Below, piece by piece: positions 44,092 through 53,663 of a stretch of DNA of 64,000 nt. The notes under the pieces are model-generated. The model saw nothing but the letters and a program-made list of their open reading frames with translations. It was not told the origin of the DNA and ran no database searches. The position numbers were made by a program, and so were the translations under genes. Position 1 is the first letter of the stretch. Each line of letters begins with the position of its first letter. The DNA is from Bacillota bacterium (GTDB lineage Bacteria > Bacillota > Clostridia > Christensenellales > SZUA-584), in the NCBI GenBank assembly GCA_023406895.1, contig JAEXTV010000034.1:29068-93067 (forward strand). Direction: 5' to 3'.

Positions 44092-46293
44092 ATGAAGGAT
44101 TTTGCCAATAAAACCGCGACATTCTTTAAGAAGAATTTTGACTTTTATAATTGTATTCTGCTTGTTATCGTTTCTGTTTTAATATGCGGTTATATGTACA
44201 ACCTGTGGACGTATGATTTGAATGTTCCGTTCAATTACAGTGACGGAGACGGAATATCGACCAGCTGTTTTATCAAATCGTTCGGTGAAAACGGGCAGTA
44301 TTTTACGAATCCATATTTAGGGGCTCCCTTCGGGGCTACGAATTATGATTTTCCTGTATACGGCGACACATTGCATATCCTGATACTAAAAGTGCTGTAC
44401 TCTGTATTCGGTAATTTTGGAGTAACAATCAACGTCTTTTTCATTTTGTTGTTTCCCGCCACAGCTGTGATCAGCTATCTGGTCATGAGAAAGCTGGGCA
44501 TCAAAAGAGTATTCTCTTTCATTGGTTCACTGACATATACGTTTCTGCCCTATCGGTTCTTAAGGGGTGAAGAACATCTTTTTCTGTCGGCTTTCACGCT
44601 GATTCCGCTGACTGTGCTGGTGCTCTACTGGCTCATGACTGACGACCGTTTGTTTAAAATTCAAAAAGGGTTTATAAAATACAAACGCAATATTTACTCT
44701 GCAATTATACTCATTCTTGTGGCGCTGAGTGGGATCTATTATACGTTTTTCGCATGTTTCTTCTTTTTAATAGCGGCATTTATTCTCTTTTTCAATGATA
44801 AAAGCAACCGAAACCTCAAAACGGTGTTCAAAGCCATCATTCCGATCGGTATCATGGGCCTGACGATTGTGATTGCCTCCATTCCGGCAAGATTAGAGCT
44901 TATGAAAGCCGGCGTCAATGCGGAAGCGCCGACGCGTATGGCTTTTGAATCAGAAGTTTTCGGATTAAAAATTGCGCAGATGTTTGTTCCCACACAAGAT
45001 CACGGTATTTCTAAGCTCAGAGACATTCTCACACAATACAGCTATACGCCGCTGCAGAATGAGAAATCGGCCTATCTCGGCATGATGGGCATATTCGGAT
45101 TTGTGGCGCTTATCCTTGCTTTATTTATCAAAATCTCTCACGACAATGAGCAGGCTCTTAAAATTAAGCTGTTGTCGAAGCTGAATTTAGCGGCTGTGCT
45201 GCTTGGAACCATCGGCGGGTTCGGATCGCTGTTTGCCTTGCTCGTTACCCCCCAGATACGGGCATACAATCGCATCAGTGTGTATATCGCGTATTTTTGT
45301 ATATTGGCAGTATGTATTCTGCTCGATATGCTGACGGCCAAAATGAAAAGGACAGGGCTCAGACGCATTGCATTATGCGCCGTATCAGCCGTGCTGTTGC
45401 TGGGAATAAAAGAGCAAAGCATACCGCTTACGCCGGATGAAGCCAACCAGCTTGCAGTTTCATACCATTCGGACAAGGATTTTGTGGAGGACATTGAAGC
45501 GGAAGTCGGAGCCGGGAGCATGATCTACCAGCTGCCCTATTTCCAGTATCCGGAGACGCCTCCGATGAACAGGATGGTTGATTACGCGTTGTTCAGAGGC
45601 TACCTGCACTCGGACACCCTCAAATGGAGCTATGGCGATTATAAAGGCAGAAACGCTGACTTGTGGAACCGCATGATTGCTTCATATCCATTGGACAAAA
45701 AAATAGAAACGGTTACGCTTGTGGGCTTCCGCGGTATATACATTGATACATACGCTTATACGGAAGAAGAATTAACCGAACTGGAAGACGGTATTGGAAA
45801 AGTTCTCAACAAGCAGCCGATGACAAGCGACGATGGGCGGCTTGCGTTTTATTCGCTGACGGATTACAGCGCGAAACTGAAATCGCAGTATTCACAGGAG
45901 GAATGGAACGAAAAGGTATCCGAGATTCTTGGTGTTCCCATGCTGACTGCGGGATTTTATGGTGAAGAACCCTATGAAAACGGCACGTTTCACTGGTGTC
46001 AAAAGTCCGGTGAGCTGTCGCTGTACAATGCCGGTGACGCCGAAAAAGCCGTTCACATTGTCTTCACGGCGAGTACGGCTTTTCCGGAGGATTCCGTGCT
46101 GAAACTATCCGGCGCGGGGGTCGACACGTCTTATCAAATCAACGCGTCCGGTGCCGCGGTTGAAGAAAGCTTAACGCTGAAGCCGGGATGGAATAGGCTT
46201 ATCTTTACGTCGAATGCAAAGCCGCTCAATGTTCCGGGAGACTCGAGGACGCTGTTCTTTCAAATACGGGATTTAAACGTTGACTATCAGTAG
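44092..46293 (+). CDS. Large multi-pass membrane protein, GT-C-like, of the polysaccharide locus
   Basis: A 733-residue product is predicted from the ATG at 44092, which has TGGAG seven bases upstream; the ATG at 44080 has none. About twelve helices fill residues 25-445. A long external loop sits near YSDGDGISTSCFIKSF and NPYLGAPFGATNYDF, the latter recalling the catalytic loops of GT-C enzymes. An extracytoplasmic C-terminal region of about 290 residues ends in beta-strand patterns. The family is not confidently recognised. It may transfer a sugar to a growing polymer or to a lipid-linked intermediate. It starts the 20 kb locus. Confidence 0.6.
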   Translation: MKDFANKTATFFKKNFDFYNCILLVIVSVLICGYMYNLWTYDLNVPFNYSDGDGISTSCFIKSFGENGQYFTNPYLGAPFGATNYDFPVYGDTLHILILKVLYSVFGNFGVTINVFFILLFPATAVISYLVMRKLGIKRVFSFIGSLTYTFLPYRFLRGEEHLFLSAFTLIPLTVLVLYWLMTDDRLFKIQKGFIKYKRNIYSAIILILVALSGIYYTFFACFFFLIAAFILFFNDKSNRNLKTVFKAIIPIGIMGLTIVIASIPARLELMKAGVNAEAPTRMAFESEVFGLKIAQMFVPTQDHGISKLRDILTQYSYTPLQNEKSAYLGMMGIFGFVALILALFIKISHDNEQALKIKLLSKLNLAAVLLGTIGGFGSLFALLVTPQIRAYNRISVYIAYFCILAVCILLDMLTAKMKRTGLRRIALCAVSAVLLLGIKEQSIPLTPDEANQLAVSYHSDKDFVEDIEAEVGAGSMIYQLPYFQYPETPPMNRMVDYALFRGYLHSDTLKWSYGDYKGRNADLWNRMIASYPLDKKIETVTLVGFRGIYIDTYAYTEEELTELEDGIGKVLNKQPMTSDDGRLAFYSLTDYSAKLKSQYSQEEWNEKVSEILGVPMLTAGFYGEEPYENGTFHWCQKSGELSLYNAGDAEKAVHIVFTASTAFPEDSVLKLSGAGVDTSYQINASGAAVEESLTLKPGWNRLIFTSNAKPLNVPGDSRTLFFQIRDLNVDYQ

Positions 46294-46429
46294 CCTGCAA
46301 CGGATAGCGGTCACAGATATTATCTGTTTTGGATTTTCGCAGTGGGGAGCCAGGACTGAGAAAAGAGGCCCTCATTGCGTAAAATCTGTTTTTTATTTGC
46401 GCAATTCGGTTTTGCCTGATTGATTAATA

Positions 46430-46458
46430 TTGAGTATTTGATTTCAGTGGTATAAGAT
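46430..46458 (+). promoter_or_regulatory. Promoter of the rml/glycosyltransferase run
   Basis: TTGAGT (46430-46435), a 17 bp spacer and TAAGAT (46453-46458), 36 bp before the ATG at 46494. Confidence 0.5.
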
Positions 46459-46493
46459 AAGTCGCGTGAGAAAATATGTACATGGAGTGAGCG

Positions 46494-47264
46494 ATGTCAG
46501 AATACTCTTTATCATTGTCAATGGTGACATACAACAGTGAACGGTGGATAGACGGCTTTTTCAACTCGCTCAAGGCGTTGAAAAGCACAAATTATCATCT
46601 ATATGTGATAGACAACGGATCCGCGGATGATACTGTTCGCCTGGTGAAAAAGCATCTGGGCGCAAATGTAACGCTGATTGAGAACAAAGATAATCTCGGG
46701 TTCGGGAAAGCCCATAATTTGATACTTGATGAACTGACAAGCAAATATCATCTGATCATCAATCCCGATATCACGATGAACGACGATGTGGTGTGCCGGA
46801 TGGCACGGTATATGGATGATCACAACGATATCGGGATACTGACACCCAAGGTCAAGTTCCCTGACGGCACACTGCAGCTGCTGCCCAAGAAAAACCCGCG
46901 GCTTTTATATCTTGTATCGCGCCGGGTGAACCTGTCATGTTTAAAAAAATACAGGGCTGATTATGAAATGCTCGAACGCGGCACTGAAAGTGCGTTTGAT
47001 ATCGAGTTTTGTACGGGCGCTTTTATGTTCGTCCGGACGGCGCTGCTCAAAAAAGTGGGCGGTTTTGACGACAGGTACTTTATGTACTTTGAGGATGCGG
47101 ACCTCACAAGGGAGATTAGGCAGTTCGCACGCGCGGAGTATAACCCGTCGTTCGTGGTTTTTCATGAATGGGAGCGAGCGGGCAGCAAGAGTCTGAAGTT
47201 TTTTCTGATTCAGATTTATTCTATGATTAAATATATGATAAAATGGAATAAGAGAAAGTCATAG
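46494..47264 (+). CDS. GT2 glycosyltransferase, rhamnosyltransferase-like
   Basis: This 256-residue GT2 enzyme starts SLSLSMVTYNSERWIDGFF. It carries IDNGSADDT, NLGFGKAHNLIL, the NPDI metal-site motif in place of DxD, and the acceptor-side FCTGAFMFVRTALLKKVGGFD and YFEDADLTREIRQ, typical of WbbL-like rhamnosyltransferases. It would add rhamnose from dTDP-L-rhamnose, whose synthesis genes follow directly (rmlD after 26 bp). No membrane helix is visible, as expected for a peripheral cytoplasmic enzyme. Confidence 0.85.
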   Translation: MSEYSLSLSMVTYNSERWIDGFFNSLKALKSTNYHLYVIDNGSADDTVRLVKKHLGANVTLIENKDNLGFGKAHNLILDELTSKYHLIINPDITMNDDVVCRMARYMDDHNDIGILTPKVKFPDGTLQLLPKKNPRLLYLVSRRVNLSCLKKYRADYEMLERGTESAFDIEFCTGAFMFVRTALLKKVGGFDDRYFMYFEDADLTREIRQFARAEYNPSFVVFHEWERAGSKSLKFFLIQIYSMIKYMIKWNKRKS

Positions 47265-47290
47265 AAAAGGTATGGCTTTTTGGAGATGAT

Positions 47291-48142
47291 ATGAAAGTTT
47301 TGATTATCGGTTCAAACGGTCAGCTCGGAAGGCAGATGCAAAAGACGCTGGCCCAAAGGACTATCGACTATGCCGCTTATGATTATCCCGATGTGGATAT
47401 CACGAGCCAGACATCGGCAGAGAAGCTGATTGCTGAGGTTTCTCCTGACGTGGTTGTGAACTGCGCGGCGTACACCAATGTGGACGGGGCCGAAACGGAC
47501 ACCGAAAACGCGTATCGCGTCAATGCGCTGGGACCGAAAATATTGGCCGGAATCTGCGCGGGCAGAGATATCGAGCTTGTCCATATATCCACGGACTATG
47601 TGTTCAGCGGAGAGCCTGTTATGCTCAATGGCCTGCCGCGGCCTTATCTGGAAGGGGACGACTGCGCCCCCGCAACGGCTTACGGCAGAACAAAGCTTGC
47701 GGGCGAGCGGTTTGTTCAGGAATCAGGCGCGAAGTATTACATACTTCGTTCCGCGTGGCTGTACGGAGACGGCAACAATTTTGTGAGAACGATGCAAAGG
47801 CTCGCCAGAGAAAACGGTGCGGTTCGGGTGGTCAAAGATCAGGTCGGCTCACCAACCTCCACCGTGGATCTCGCCGAAGCGATTTGTGAGCTGATTGGCT
47901 CGGGCGCGTACGGGTTGTATCACGCGGTTTGCGAAGGCCGGTGCAGCTGGTACGATTTTGCGAAAAAGATATTTGAACTGTCGGATATGCATGTAGAAAT
48001 GACTGCTGTGACGAGTGCGGAATTTGTGCGGCCGGCGAAGCGGCCCGCGTGGAGCGTGCTGGAAAACGGGCAGCTCAAGCGCATCGGCAAGAATGTATTG
48101 CGGCACTGGGAAGACGCGCTGAAGGACTATCTGGAGAAATAA
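47291..48142 (+). CDS. rmlD: dTDP-4-dehydrorhamnose reductase
   Basis: This 283-residue reductase makes dTDP-L-rhamnose from dTDP-4-keto-L-rhamnose with NAD(P)H. The Rossmann start is MKVLIIGSNGQLGRQM (GxxGxxG), followed by VNCAAYTNVDGAE, STDYVFSG and the catalytic YGRTK. It is the first of four adjacent genes that complete the pathway, in order rmlD-rmlA-rmlC-rmlB, with gaps of 19 bp or less and one overlap, so they form an operon with the upstream GT2. Confidence 0.95.
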   Translation: MKVLIIGSNGQLGRQMQKTLAQRTIDYAAYDYPDVDITSQTSAEKLIAEVSPDVVVNCAAYTNVDGAETDTENAYRVNALGPKILAGICAGRDIELVHISTDYVFSGEPVMLNGLPRPYLEGDDCAPATAYGRTKLAGERFVQESGAKYYILRSAWLYGDGNNFVRTMQRLARENGAVRVVKDQVGSPTSTVDLAEAICELIGSGAYGLYHAVCEGRCSWYDFAKKIFELSDMHVEMTAVTSAEFVRPAKRPAWSVLENGQLKRIGKNVLRHWEDALKDYLEK

Positions 48143-48161
48143 TTTTAAAAGGAATGGTACG

Positions 48162-49049
48162 ATGAAGGGAATCATATTGGCCGGAGGGTCGGGCACGCGG
48201 CTTTATCCAATCACGAAAGCGGTCTCAAAACAGCTGCTGCCCATCTATGACAAACCGATGGTGTATTATCCTCTGTCGTCTTTGATGCTCGCGGGGATAC
48301 AGGACATATTGATCATCTCAACGCCGGACGATCTGCCTTTTTTTGAAAAGCTGCTCGGCAGCGGAGAAGAGCTGGGCATGCGGTTCTCATATGCGGTGCA
48401 GCATGCGCCCAACGGGCTTGCCGAGGCGTTTATCATCGGAGAAGCGTTCATCGGCAGCGACCCATGCGCGCTCGTGCTGGGCGACAACATTTTTTACGGC
48501 GCCGGTTTTTCGGAGTGCGTGCAGCGTGCCGCGGGAATTGAAAAAGGCGCTGTGATATTCGGTTACAACGTTAACGATCCGGGCGCTTATGGCGTCGTCG
48601 AATTCGACAAAGAGGGGAAGGCGGTATCCATAGAAGAGAAGCCGAATAACCCCAAATCAAACTTTGCTGTACCCGGGCTTTATTTTTACGACAACGATGT
48701 GGTGCGTATCGCAAAAAGCATCAAGCCGTCGAAACGAGGCGAATTGGAAATCACGGCAGTTAACGAAACCTATCTGCGCGAAGGGCTGCTCAGCGTGGAG
48801 GTGCTGGGGCGCGGCATCGCCTGGCTCGATACGGGCACGCAGGACGACCTGATTGCGGCGGGTAATTTTGTGGAGACCATACAGAAACGACAGGGGCTCT
48901 ACATTGCCTGCATCGAAGAGATTGCATACCGTATGGGTTATATTGGGCGGGACCAGCTCAAGGAGCTTGCAAAGCCGCTTATTAAAACCGCTTACGGAAA
49001 ATACATCGAAGCGCTGGCTGAGAGAGAAGGCAAAAATGGCAGACATTAA
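48162..49049 (+). CDS. rmlA: Glucose-1-phosphate thymidylyltransferase
   Basis: This 295-residue enzyme joins dTTP and glucose-1-phosphate to make dTDP-glucose. It has the signature KGIILAGGSGTRLYPITKA, KQLLPIYDKPMVYYPLS and the metal-binding LGDNIFYG, with FGYNVNDPGAYGVVEF and GELEITAVNETYL later. The length is typical. The gene starts 19 bp after rmlD and its end overlaps rmlC by 14 bp. It is normally feedback-inhibited by dTDP-rhamnose. Confidence 0.96.
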   Translation: MKGIILAGGSGTRLYPITKAVSKQLLPIYDKPMVYYPLSSLMLAGIQDILIISTPDDLPFFEKLLGSGEELGMRFSYAVQHAPNGLAEAFIIGEAFIGSDPCALVLGDNIFYGAGFSECVQRAAGIEKGAVIFGYNVNDPGAYGVVEFDKEGKAVSIEEKPNNPKSNFAVPGLYFYDNDVVRIAKSIKPSKRGELEITAVNETYLREGLLSVEVLGRGIAWLDTGTQDDLIAAGNFVETIQKRQGLYIACIEEIAYRMGYIGRDQLKELAKPLIKTAYGKYIEALAEREGKNGRH

Positions 49050-49590
49050 GGTGATTGAGACGGCCATTCAAGATATGGTGATTGTGGAACCGCAGGTTTT
49101 CGGTGATGCGCGCGGTTATTTTATGGAAACGTACCGTGAGGACGCGTTTGCGAAGGCAGGGCTTTCCATGACGTTTGTTCAGGATAACCAGTCGATGTCA
49201 AGCAAGGGTGTGCTGCGCGGGCTGCATTTGCAGACGAAATATTCTCAAGGGAAGCTCGTGCGCGTGATCTCCGGCACGGTATACGACGTGGGTGTGGATC
49301 TGCGGGCGGGATCGCCGACATACGGAAAATATGTGGGTGAGATACTGTCGGGAGAGAACAAACGCATGCTTTATATACCGGAGGGCTTTGCCCACGGCTA
49401 CCTTGTATTGTCGGATGTGGCGGTATTCACCTACAAGTGCACGCAGCTGTATCACCCCGAGTATGACGCGGGGATTATCTATAACGACCCGGACATCGGT
49501 ATCGACTGGCCGCTTAATGGCATGGAGGCGAACCTGTCGGATAAGGACAAAAAGCTGCCCACGTTCAAGCAAGCGGGCTATCAGTTTTAA
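49036..49590 (+). CDS. rmlC: dTDP-4-dehydrorhamnose 3,5-epimerase
   Basis: A 184-residue cupin epimerase is predicted from the ATG at 49036, overlapping rmlA by 14 bp. An upstream extension to 48853 lies inside rmlA. Motifs are VEPQVFGDARGYFMETYRED, FVQDNQSMSSKGVLRGLHLQ (His catalytic), GVDLRAGSPTYGKYVGEILS and PEGFAHGYLVLSD. It converts dTDP-4-keto-6-deoxyglucose to the L-rhamno isomer. Confidence 0.95.
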   Translation: MADIKVIETAIQDMVIVEPQVFGDARGYFMETYREDAFAKAGLSMTFVQDNQSMSSKGVLRGLHLQTKYSQGKLVRVISGTVYDVGVDLRAGSPTYGKYVGEILSGENKRMLYIPEGFAHGYLVLSDVAVFTYKCTQLYHPEYDAGIIYNDPDIGIDWPLNGMEANLSDKDKKLPTFKQAGYQF

Positions 49591-49601
49591 CAGGAGTTTG
49601 C

Positions 49602-50657
49602 ATGAAAAATATTCTTGTAACGGGCGGAGCGGGGTTTATCGGCTCCAATTTTGTGAAATACATGGTAAAAATGCATGAGGACTTGACCATCGTCAACCTC
49701 GATGCGCTGACCTATGCGGGGAACCTTGAAAACTTAAAGGAACTGGAAGAATGCAAACGCCATCTATTTGTGAAAGGCGATATCACGGATGCAAAGCTTT
49801 TGCAGACATTGTTTGATGAATATGGCTTTGATGCCGTGGTCAATTTTGCGGCGGAAAGCCATGTGGACCGCAGCATTATGGCACCTGAAGTGTTTTTGCA
49901 GACCAATGTGATGGGCACGCAGTGCCTGCTGCATGCCGCAAAAGCAAACTGGCAAACCGGCAAGGACGACAGCGGGTACCCGGTTTACCGTGAGGGCGTG
50001 AAATTTCTGCAGGTTTCAACAGACGAGGTATACGGCGCGCTCGGGAAGACGGGGCTGTTTACGGAAAACACACCGCTCGCGCCCAACAGCCCATATTCGG
50101 CCAGCAAGGCGTCAGCGGATATGCTTGTGCGTGCTTATTTTAAGACCTATAAGCTGCCCGTAAACATTACGCGCTGTTCGAACAACTACGGCCCGTATCA
50201 ATTTCCCGAGAAGCTGATTCCACTGATGATCGGCAATGCGTGCGACGACAAGCCGCTGCCCGTATACGGCGACGGCCAACAGGTGCGTGACTGGCTGCAC
50301 GTGAGCGATCACTGCAGCGCGATCGACACGGTGCTGAAAAAGGGCAGGATCGGCGAGGTGTACAACATCGGCGGCAACAACGAAAAGGCCAACATCGAGA
50401 TTGTCCGGCTGATAATCAGCGCGCTCGGCAAGCCGGAGACGCTGATTAAACACGTGGAAGACCGCTTGGGCCACGACCGCCGGTATGCGATTGACAACAC
50501 CAAAATCACGACGGAGCTTCAGTGGGCACCCGAATATACGTTTGAGCAGGGAATCAGGGAAACCATCAGGTGGTATCTTGATAACGGGGACTGGTTGTCG
50601 CACGTGCGCTCGGGCGCATACATGGCGTATTACGAGAGCTGCTACGCCGGCAAATAA
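49602..50657 (+). CDS. rmlB: dTDP-glucose 4,6-dehydratase
   Basis: This 351-residue SDR enzyme starts MKNILVTGGAGFIGSNFVKYM, then has AAESHVDRSI, STDEVYG and the catalytic YSASKASADM, and NNYGPYQFPEKLIPL. It converts dTDP-glucose to dTDP-4-keto-6-deoxyglucose. It completes the rml set, with 11 bp separating it from rmlC. A GT2 gene follows 87 bp later. Confidence 0.96.
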   Translation: MKNILVTGGAGFIGSNFVKYMVKMHEDLTIVNLDALTYAGNLENLKELEECKRHLFVKGDITDAKLLQTLFDEYGFDAVVNFAAESHVDRSIMAPEVFLQTNVMGTQCLLHAAKANWQTGKDDSGYPVYREGVKFLQVSTDEVYGALGKTGLFTENTPLAPNSPYSASKASADMLVRAYFKTYKLPVNITRCSNNYGPYQFPEKLIPLMIGNACDDKPLPVYGDGQQVRDWLHVSDHCSAIDTVLKKGRIGEVYNIGGNNEKANIEIVRLIISALGKPETLIKHVEDRLGHDRRYAIDNTKITTELQWAPEYTFEQGIRETIRWYLDNGDWLSHVRSGAYMAYYESCYAGK

Positions 50658-50744
50658 ACGCTTTTTCCCTTTGTTGCAGGCAGGGGCTTTCTTACAGACA
50701 AAAAGTATGATACAATACAAAAATCTGATGATAAAGGAAAATGG

Positions 50745-51458
50745 ATGAGTATTCGCGTATCGGCTGCCATGGCCGTTTATAACGGAGAAGCATATCTGAC
50801 AGAGCAGGTGGCATCCATTTTGAGCCAGCTTGGGCCCAATGACGAACTGGTGCTGTCACTCGACCCCTCAAGCGACCAATCCGAACAGATCATCCGCCGG
50901 TTTTTAAAAAACGACAGGCGGATTGTTTTTGTGAAAGGGCCGGGACAGGGCGTTGTGAAGAACTTTGAAAATGCGATCAGGCATACACATGGGGCATATA
51001 TCTTTCTGTCGGATCAGGATGACGTGTGGACGCAGGACAAGCTTTCCTGCTGTCTCGATGCGCTGCAGAAAGATGGAGTGACGGCAATCATCCACGACGC
51101 GTATGTAACGGACGAGTCGCTTCATGTGCAGCAGGAATCTGTGACGGGTGGCGTGTTTCATACGGGCGCTTTTCGCAACATCGTGTGCAACCGGTACACG
51201 GGCTGCTGCATGGCGTTTAAACGGGAGCTGCTCAGCGTTGTTTTGCCGTTCCCTGCCAATTTGCCGATGCATGATCAGTGGATCGGTCTGCTTGCCGGCC
51301 GAGTCGGGCACGTGGCATATATCAACAAGCCGCTCATCTACTATCGCAGGCACGGCCATACGGCGACAGGACGTGAAAAATCGGGATTGATGCAAAAGCT
51401 TGTTTGGCGGCTCAACATCACAGCCGCCTATTGGAAACGGAGAAAATGCCATGTGTAA
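50745..51458 (+). CDS. GT2 glycosyltransferase
   Basis: This 237-residue GT2 protein starts IRVSAAMAVYNGEAYL and has LSLDPSSDQS and the metal motif DQDD (FLSDQDDVWTQDKL), characteristic of the DQDD subgroup of rhamnosyl/other transferases. Later it has TGCCMAFKRELL and MHDQWIGLLA. The donor sugar is unknown; dTDP-L-rhamnose is a reasonable candidate since the rml genes are just upstream. Its stop overlaps the start of the next GT2 by 8 bp. Confidence 0.8.
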   Translation: MSIRVSAAMAVYNGEAYLTEQVASILSQLGPNDELVLSLDPSSDQSEQIIRRFLKNDRRIVFVKGPGQGVVKNFENAIRHTHGAYIFLSDQDDVWTQDKLSCCLDALQKDGVTAIIHDAYVTDESLHVQQESVTGGVFHTGAFRNIVCNRYTGCCMAFKRELLSVVLPFPANLPMHDQWIGLLAGRVGHVAYINKPLIYYRRHGHTATGREKSGLMQKLVWRLNITAAYWKRRKCHV

Positions 51459-52206
51459 CATCAGCGTCATCGTTGTCGTTTATAACAAGCGGCTCACGGA
51501 GTGCGCGGCGCTGGTTTCGTTAACCGGTATCGGAGGGCTCTCCGTGTATGTGGCGGACAACAGCACGCGCGATATGGGCAACGAAGCGCTTGCCGCACAG
51601 GCCGGATACACATATATCAGCATGGGCGGCAATAAGGGGCTCAGCAAAGCCTATAACAAAGCGATCGACTGTATTGAGAAGAATGACGGCCTGATATGCC
51701 TGTTTGATGACGATACGGCGATTGGGGCCGACTATTTCGCGGTGCTTCGAGCCGATGCAAAAACATACGGAGATATCGACATATTCGCACCTGTGGTGAA
51801 GGATGCATATGGCATGCTGTCTCCGTGTCTGTTTAAGGGCCTAAGGGGGCGCAGAGCCGCGTGTGTGGCTGATATTCCGCCAAAGAATTTTACAGCCATC
51901 AACTCCGGCCTTGCGATACGTGCCAGCGTTTTTCGCAGTTACCGGTATGACGAAAATCTGTTTTTAGATTATGTCGATCACGCGTTTATCAGGGACATTA
52001 TTGGGCACGACAAGTCGAAGGTTCATGTGATGGATGTGGTGTTACACCAACAGTTTTCGGGAAGCGTGCGCCAGGCCCGACCGGACGCGATGCGGCGTTA
52101 CGGCATTTTTAAAAAGGACGTTCAATATTTTGGCCGTAAGTACGGTGCGCCAAGGCTGAGTGTTTGGCTGCTGCTGATGCGAAGACGGCTCAAACTGTTA
52201 TTATAA
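51451..52206 (+). CDS. GT2 glycosyltransferase, rhamnosyltransferase-like
   Basis: A 251-residue product is predicted from the ATG at 51451 (upstream CGGAG; the longer frame from 51400 lies inside the previous gene). It starts NISVIVVVYNKRLTECAAL and has VYVADNSTRD, NKGLSKAYNKAI and a DDDTAI metal-site motif, then LFLDYVDHAFIRDI. The layout follows cytoplasmic GT2 rhamnosyltransferases. It overlaps the preceding gene and is followed by the ligase-like membrane gene 28 bp on. Confidence 0.8.
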   Translation: MCNISVIVVVYNKRLTECAALVSLTGIGGLSVYVADNSTRDMGNEALAAQAGYTYISMGGNKGLSKAYNKAIDCIEKNDGLICLFDDDTAIGADYFAVLRADAKTYGDIDIFAPVVKDAYGMLSPCLFKGLRGRRAACVADIPPKNFTAINSGLAIRASVFRSYRYDENLFLDYVDHAFIRDIIGHDKSKVHVMDVVLHQQFSGSVRQARPDAMRRYGIFKKDVQYFGRKYGAPRLSVWLLLMRRRLKLLL

Positions 52207-52234
52207 TGATATTAAGGGTAAAGGACATGACCGT

Positions 52235-53548
52235 ATGTTTTTAAGCGGCTTAAAAAAGGCGGCCTATGCGGCACTGGTTGTGCTGACCTGCGAATGCATT
52301 GTGGGGTCGAGCGGAAGATGGCTGGTGATCGGTCCGCTCAGCATCAGAATGTGGTTATTTATTGCGGCTTTCCTTCTGTCGTTGCCGTTCATTATCAGGC
52401 GAATCAAAGCGGTTATAAAAAACACAGCCGTGATCAATCTGCTGCTTTTCGCGCTTGTGGTCGGTGTGGCATTTGTGAACGGTATGCTGCGCGGCAACAA
52501 CAGGTCGTTTATTGTGGCCGATCTCACAAGTTACGCGTTCCTCGCCATCGTGCCCGCCTATCTCTGTGTGGTGGATACGCAGGACAAGGTTAAGACGCTC
52601 GTTAGAATCGCAAGCTACTCATCGTTGGTGCTTGTCTTTCTCACAGTGATTCTCCATTTTGTGTTTATGGTGATGGCGCAGAGAAGCATTACGGCATTTA
52701 ACGTTGCGATCAACACCGTGCAACTGGGCGGTCTGTTTAATTTTGATGATAGAATTTACCGCATATTCTTCAGAAGCTCCATTTGCTTCATTCTGCCATT
52801 TATTTATTTCTTCTATGAGACAATGCGGCCTAATACGCCGGACAAGAAGGGAAAATGGCCGGCATATTTATTTATGTCGTTATCCTTTATTGCCATCGTG
52901 CTGACGTATACGCGGTCTATCTGGCTCGGGTCTCTCGCAGCGGCGGTTATATTTGTTGTGCTCAATCGCAAAAAGCTGCTGTCGGTGCTCAAGGGTATCG
53001 GCATTGCGCTTGCCGCTTTTGCGGTCTTTGTGATGCTGTCTTGGGCGGGCTATGGATATGAAGGCGTGTTTTCCAATGTGATGGAGCGCATCACACTCGA
53101 CCCGATCAACAGCACTGAGGTGGAGAATGACGAACAGCTGCTGATACAGCTCGAATCGGAAGGTATTCGGGCGGTTCGGTTCAGCGAGGCGTGCGACGTG
53201 ATTGAAGAGAACTTTGTTCTCGGAAAGGGGCTGGGTCTTGAGATTAACGACGGGCGGCCCGGCGTCGGCAAAATAGAATACACATATCTTGACCTCATGA
53301 GTAAAATGGGCGTGATCGGCCTGATGGTGTTTATGTCGGTGCTGATTCATCCGTTTGCGGCTGCGGCAAAGAGATGGAAAGAAAGAAAAGATACGGGCAC
53401 GCTGATTGTGATGATGGCTGTAACCGACTGTTTGATTGTGGCGTCGTATTTCAATCCGTTTATCACGAGCCCGATCGGGTTCTCCATATACGCGGTGCTG
53501 GTGGCTGCTGTTTTTGCTCAAAAAAGCGCCGAGCCTACACCTGTGTAA
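52235..53548 (+). CDS. O-antigen ligase/polymerase-like (Wzy/WaaL) membrane protein
   Basis: This 437-residue protein has about eleven helices. In the large external loop near residues 285-345, it has the pattern RFSEACDVIEENFVLGKGLG, which fits the Wzy_C motif of O-antigen ligases/polymerases, preceded by VLTYTRSIWLG. Such proteins join polymer units on the outer membrane face. In a Gram-positive cell the likely role is polymerising a wall polysaccharide repeat. It ends this operon; a promoter for the next gene follows. Confidence 0.8.
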   Translation: MFLSGLKKAAYAALVVLTCECIVGSSGRWLVIGPLSIRMWLFIAAFLLSLPFIIRRIKAVIKNTAVINLLLFALVVGVAFVNGMLRGNNRSFIVADLTSYAFLAIVPAYLCVVDTQDKVKTLVRIASYSSLVLVFLTVILHFVFMVMAQRSITAFNVAINTVQLGGLFNFDDRIYRIFFRSSICFILPFIYFFYETMRPNTPDKKGKWPAYLFMSLSFIAIVLTYTRSIWLGSLAAAVIFVVLNRKKLLSVLKGIGIALAAFAVFVMLSWAGYGYEGVFSNVMERITLDPINSTEVENDEQLLIQLESEGIRAVRFSEACDVIEENFVLGKGLGLEINDGRPGVGKIEYTYLDLMSKMGVIGLMVFMSVLIHPFAAAAKRWKERKDTGTLIVMMAVTDCLIVASYFNPFITSPIGFSIYAVLVAAVFAQKSAEPTPV

Positions 53549-53591
53549 AGCCGGCCTGTGGCGCGCCAGCGGCTTGACTGAGGCTGGAATA

Positions 53592-53620
53592 TTGCTATGT
53601 TCATCGTGTTATGCTAGAAT
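53592..53620 (+). promoter_or_regulatory. Promoter of the DUF3048 gene
   Basis: TTGCTA (53592-53597), a 17 bp spacer and TAGAAT (53615-53620) with a TGC extension, 44 bp before the ATG at 53664. Confidence 0.6.
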
Positions 53621-53663
53621 CACTATAACAAATTGTGAATAACTTGTTGAAATTGGAGGTATT

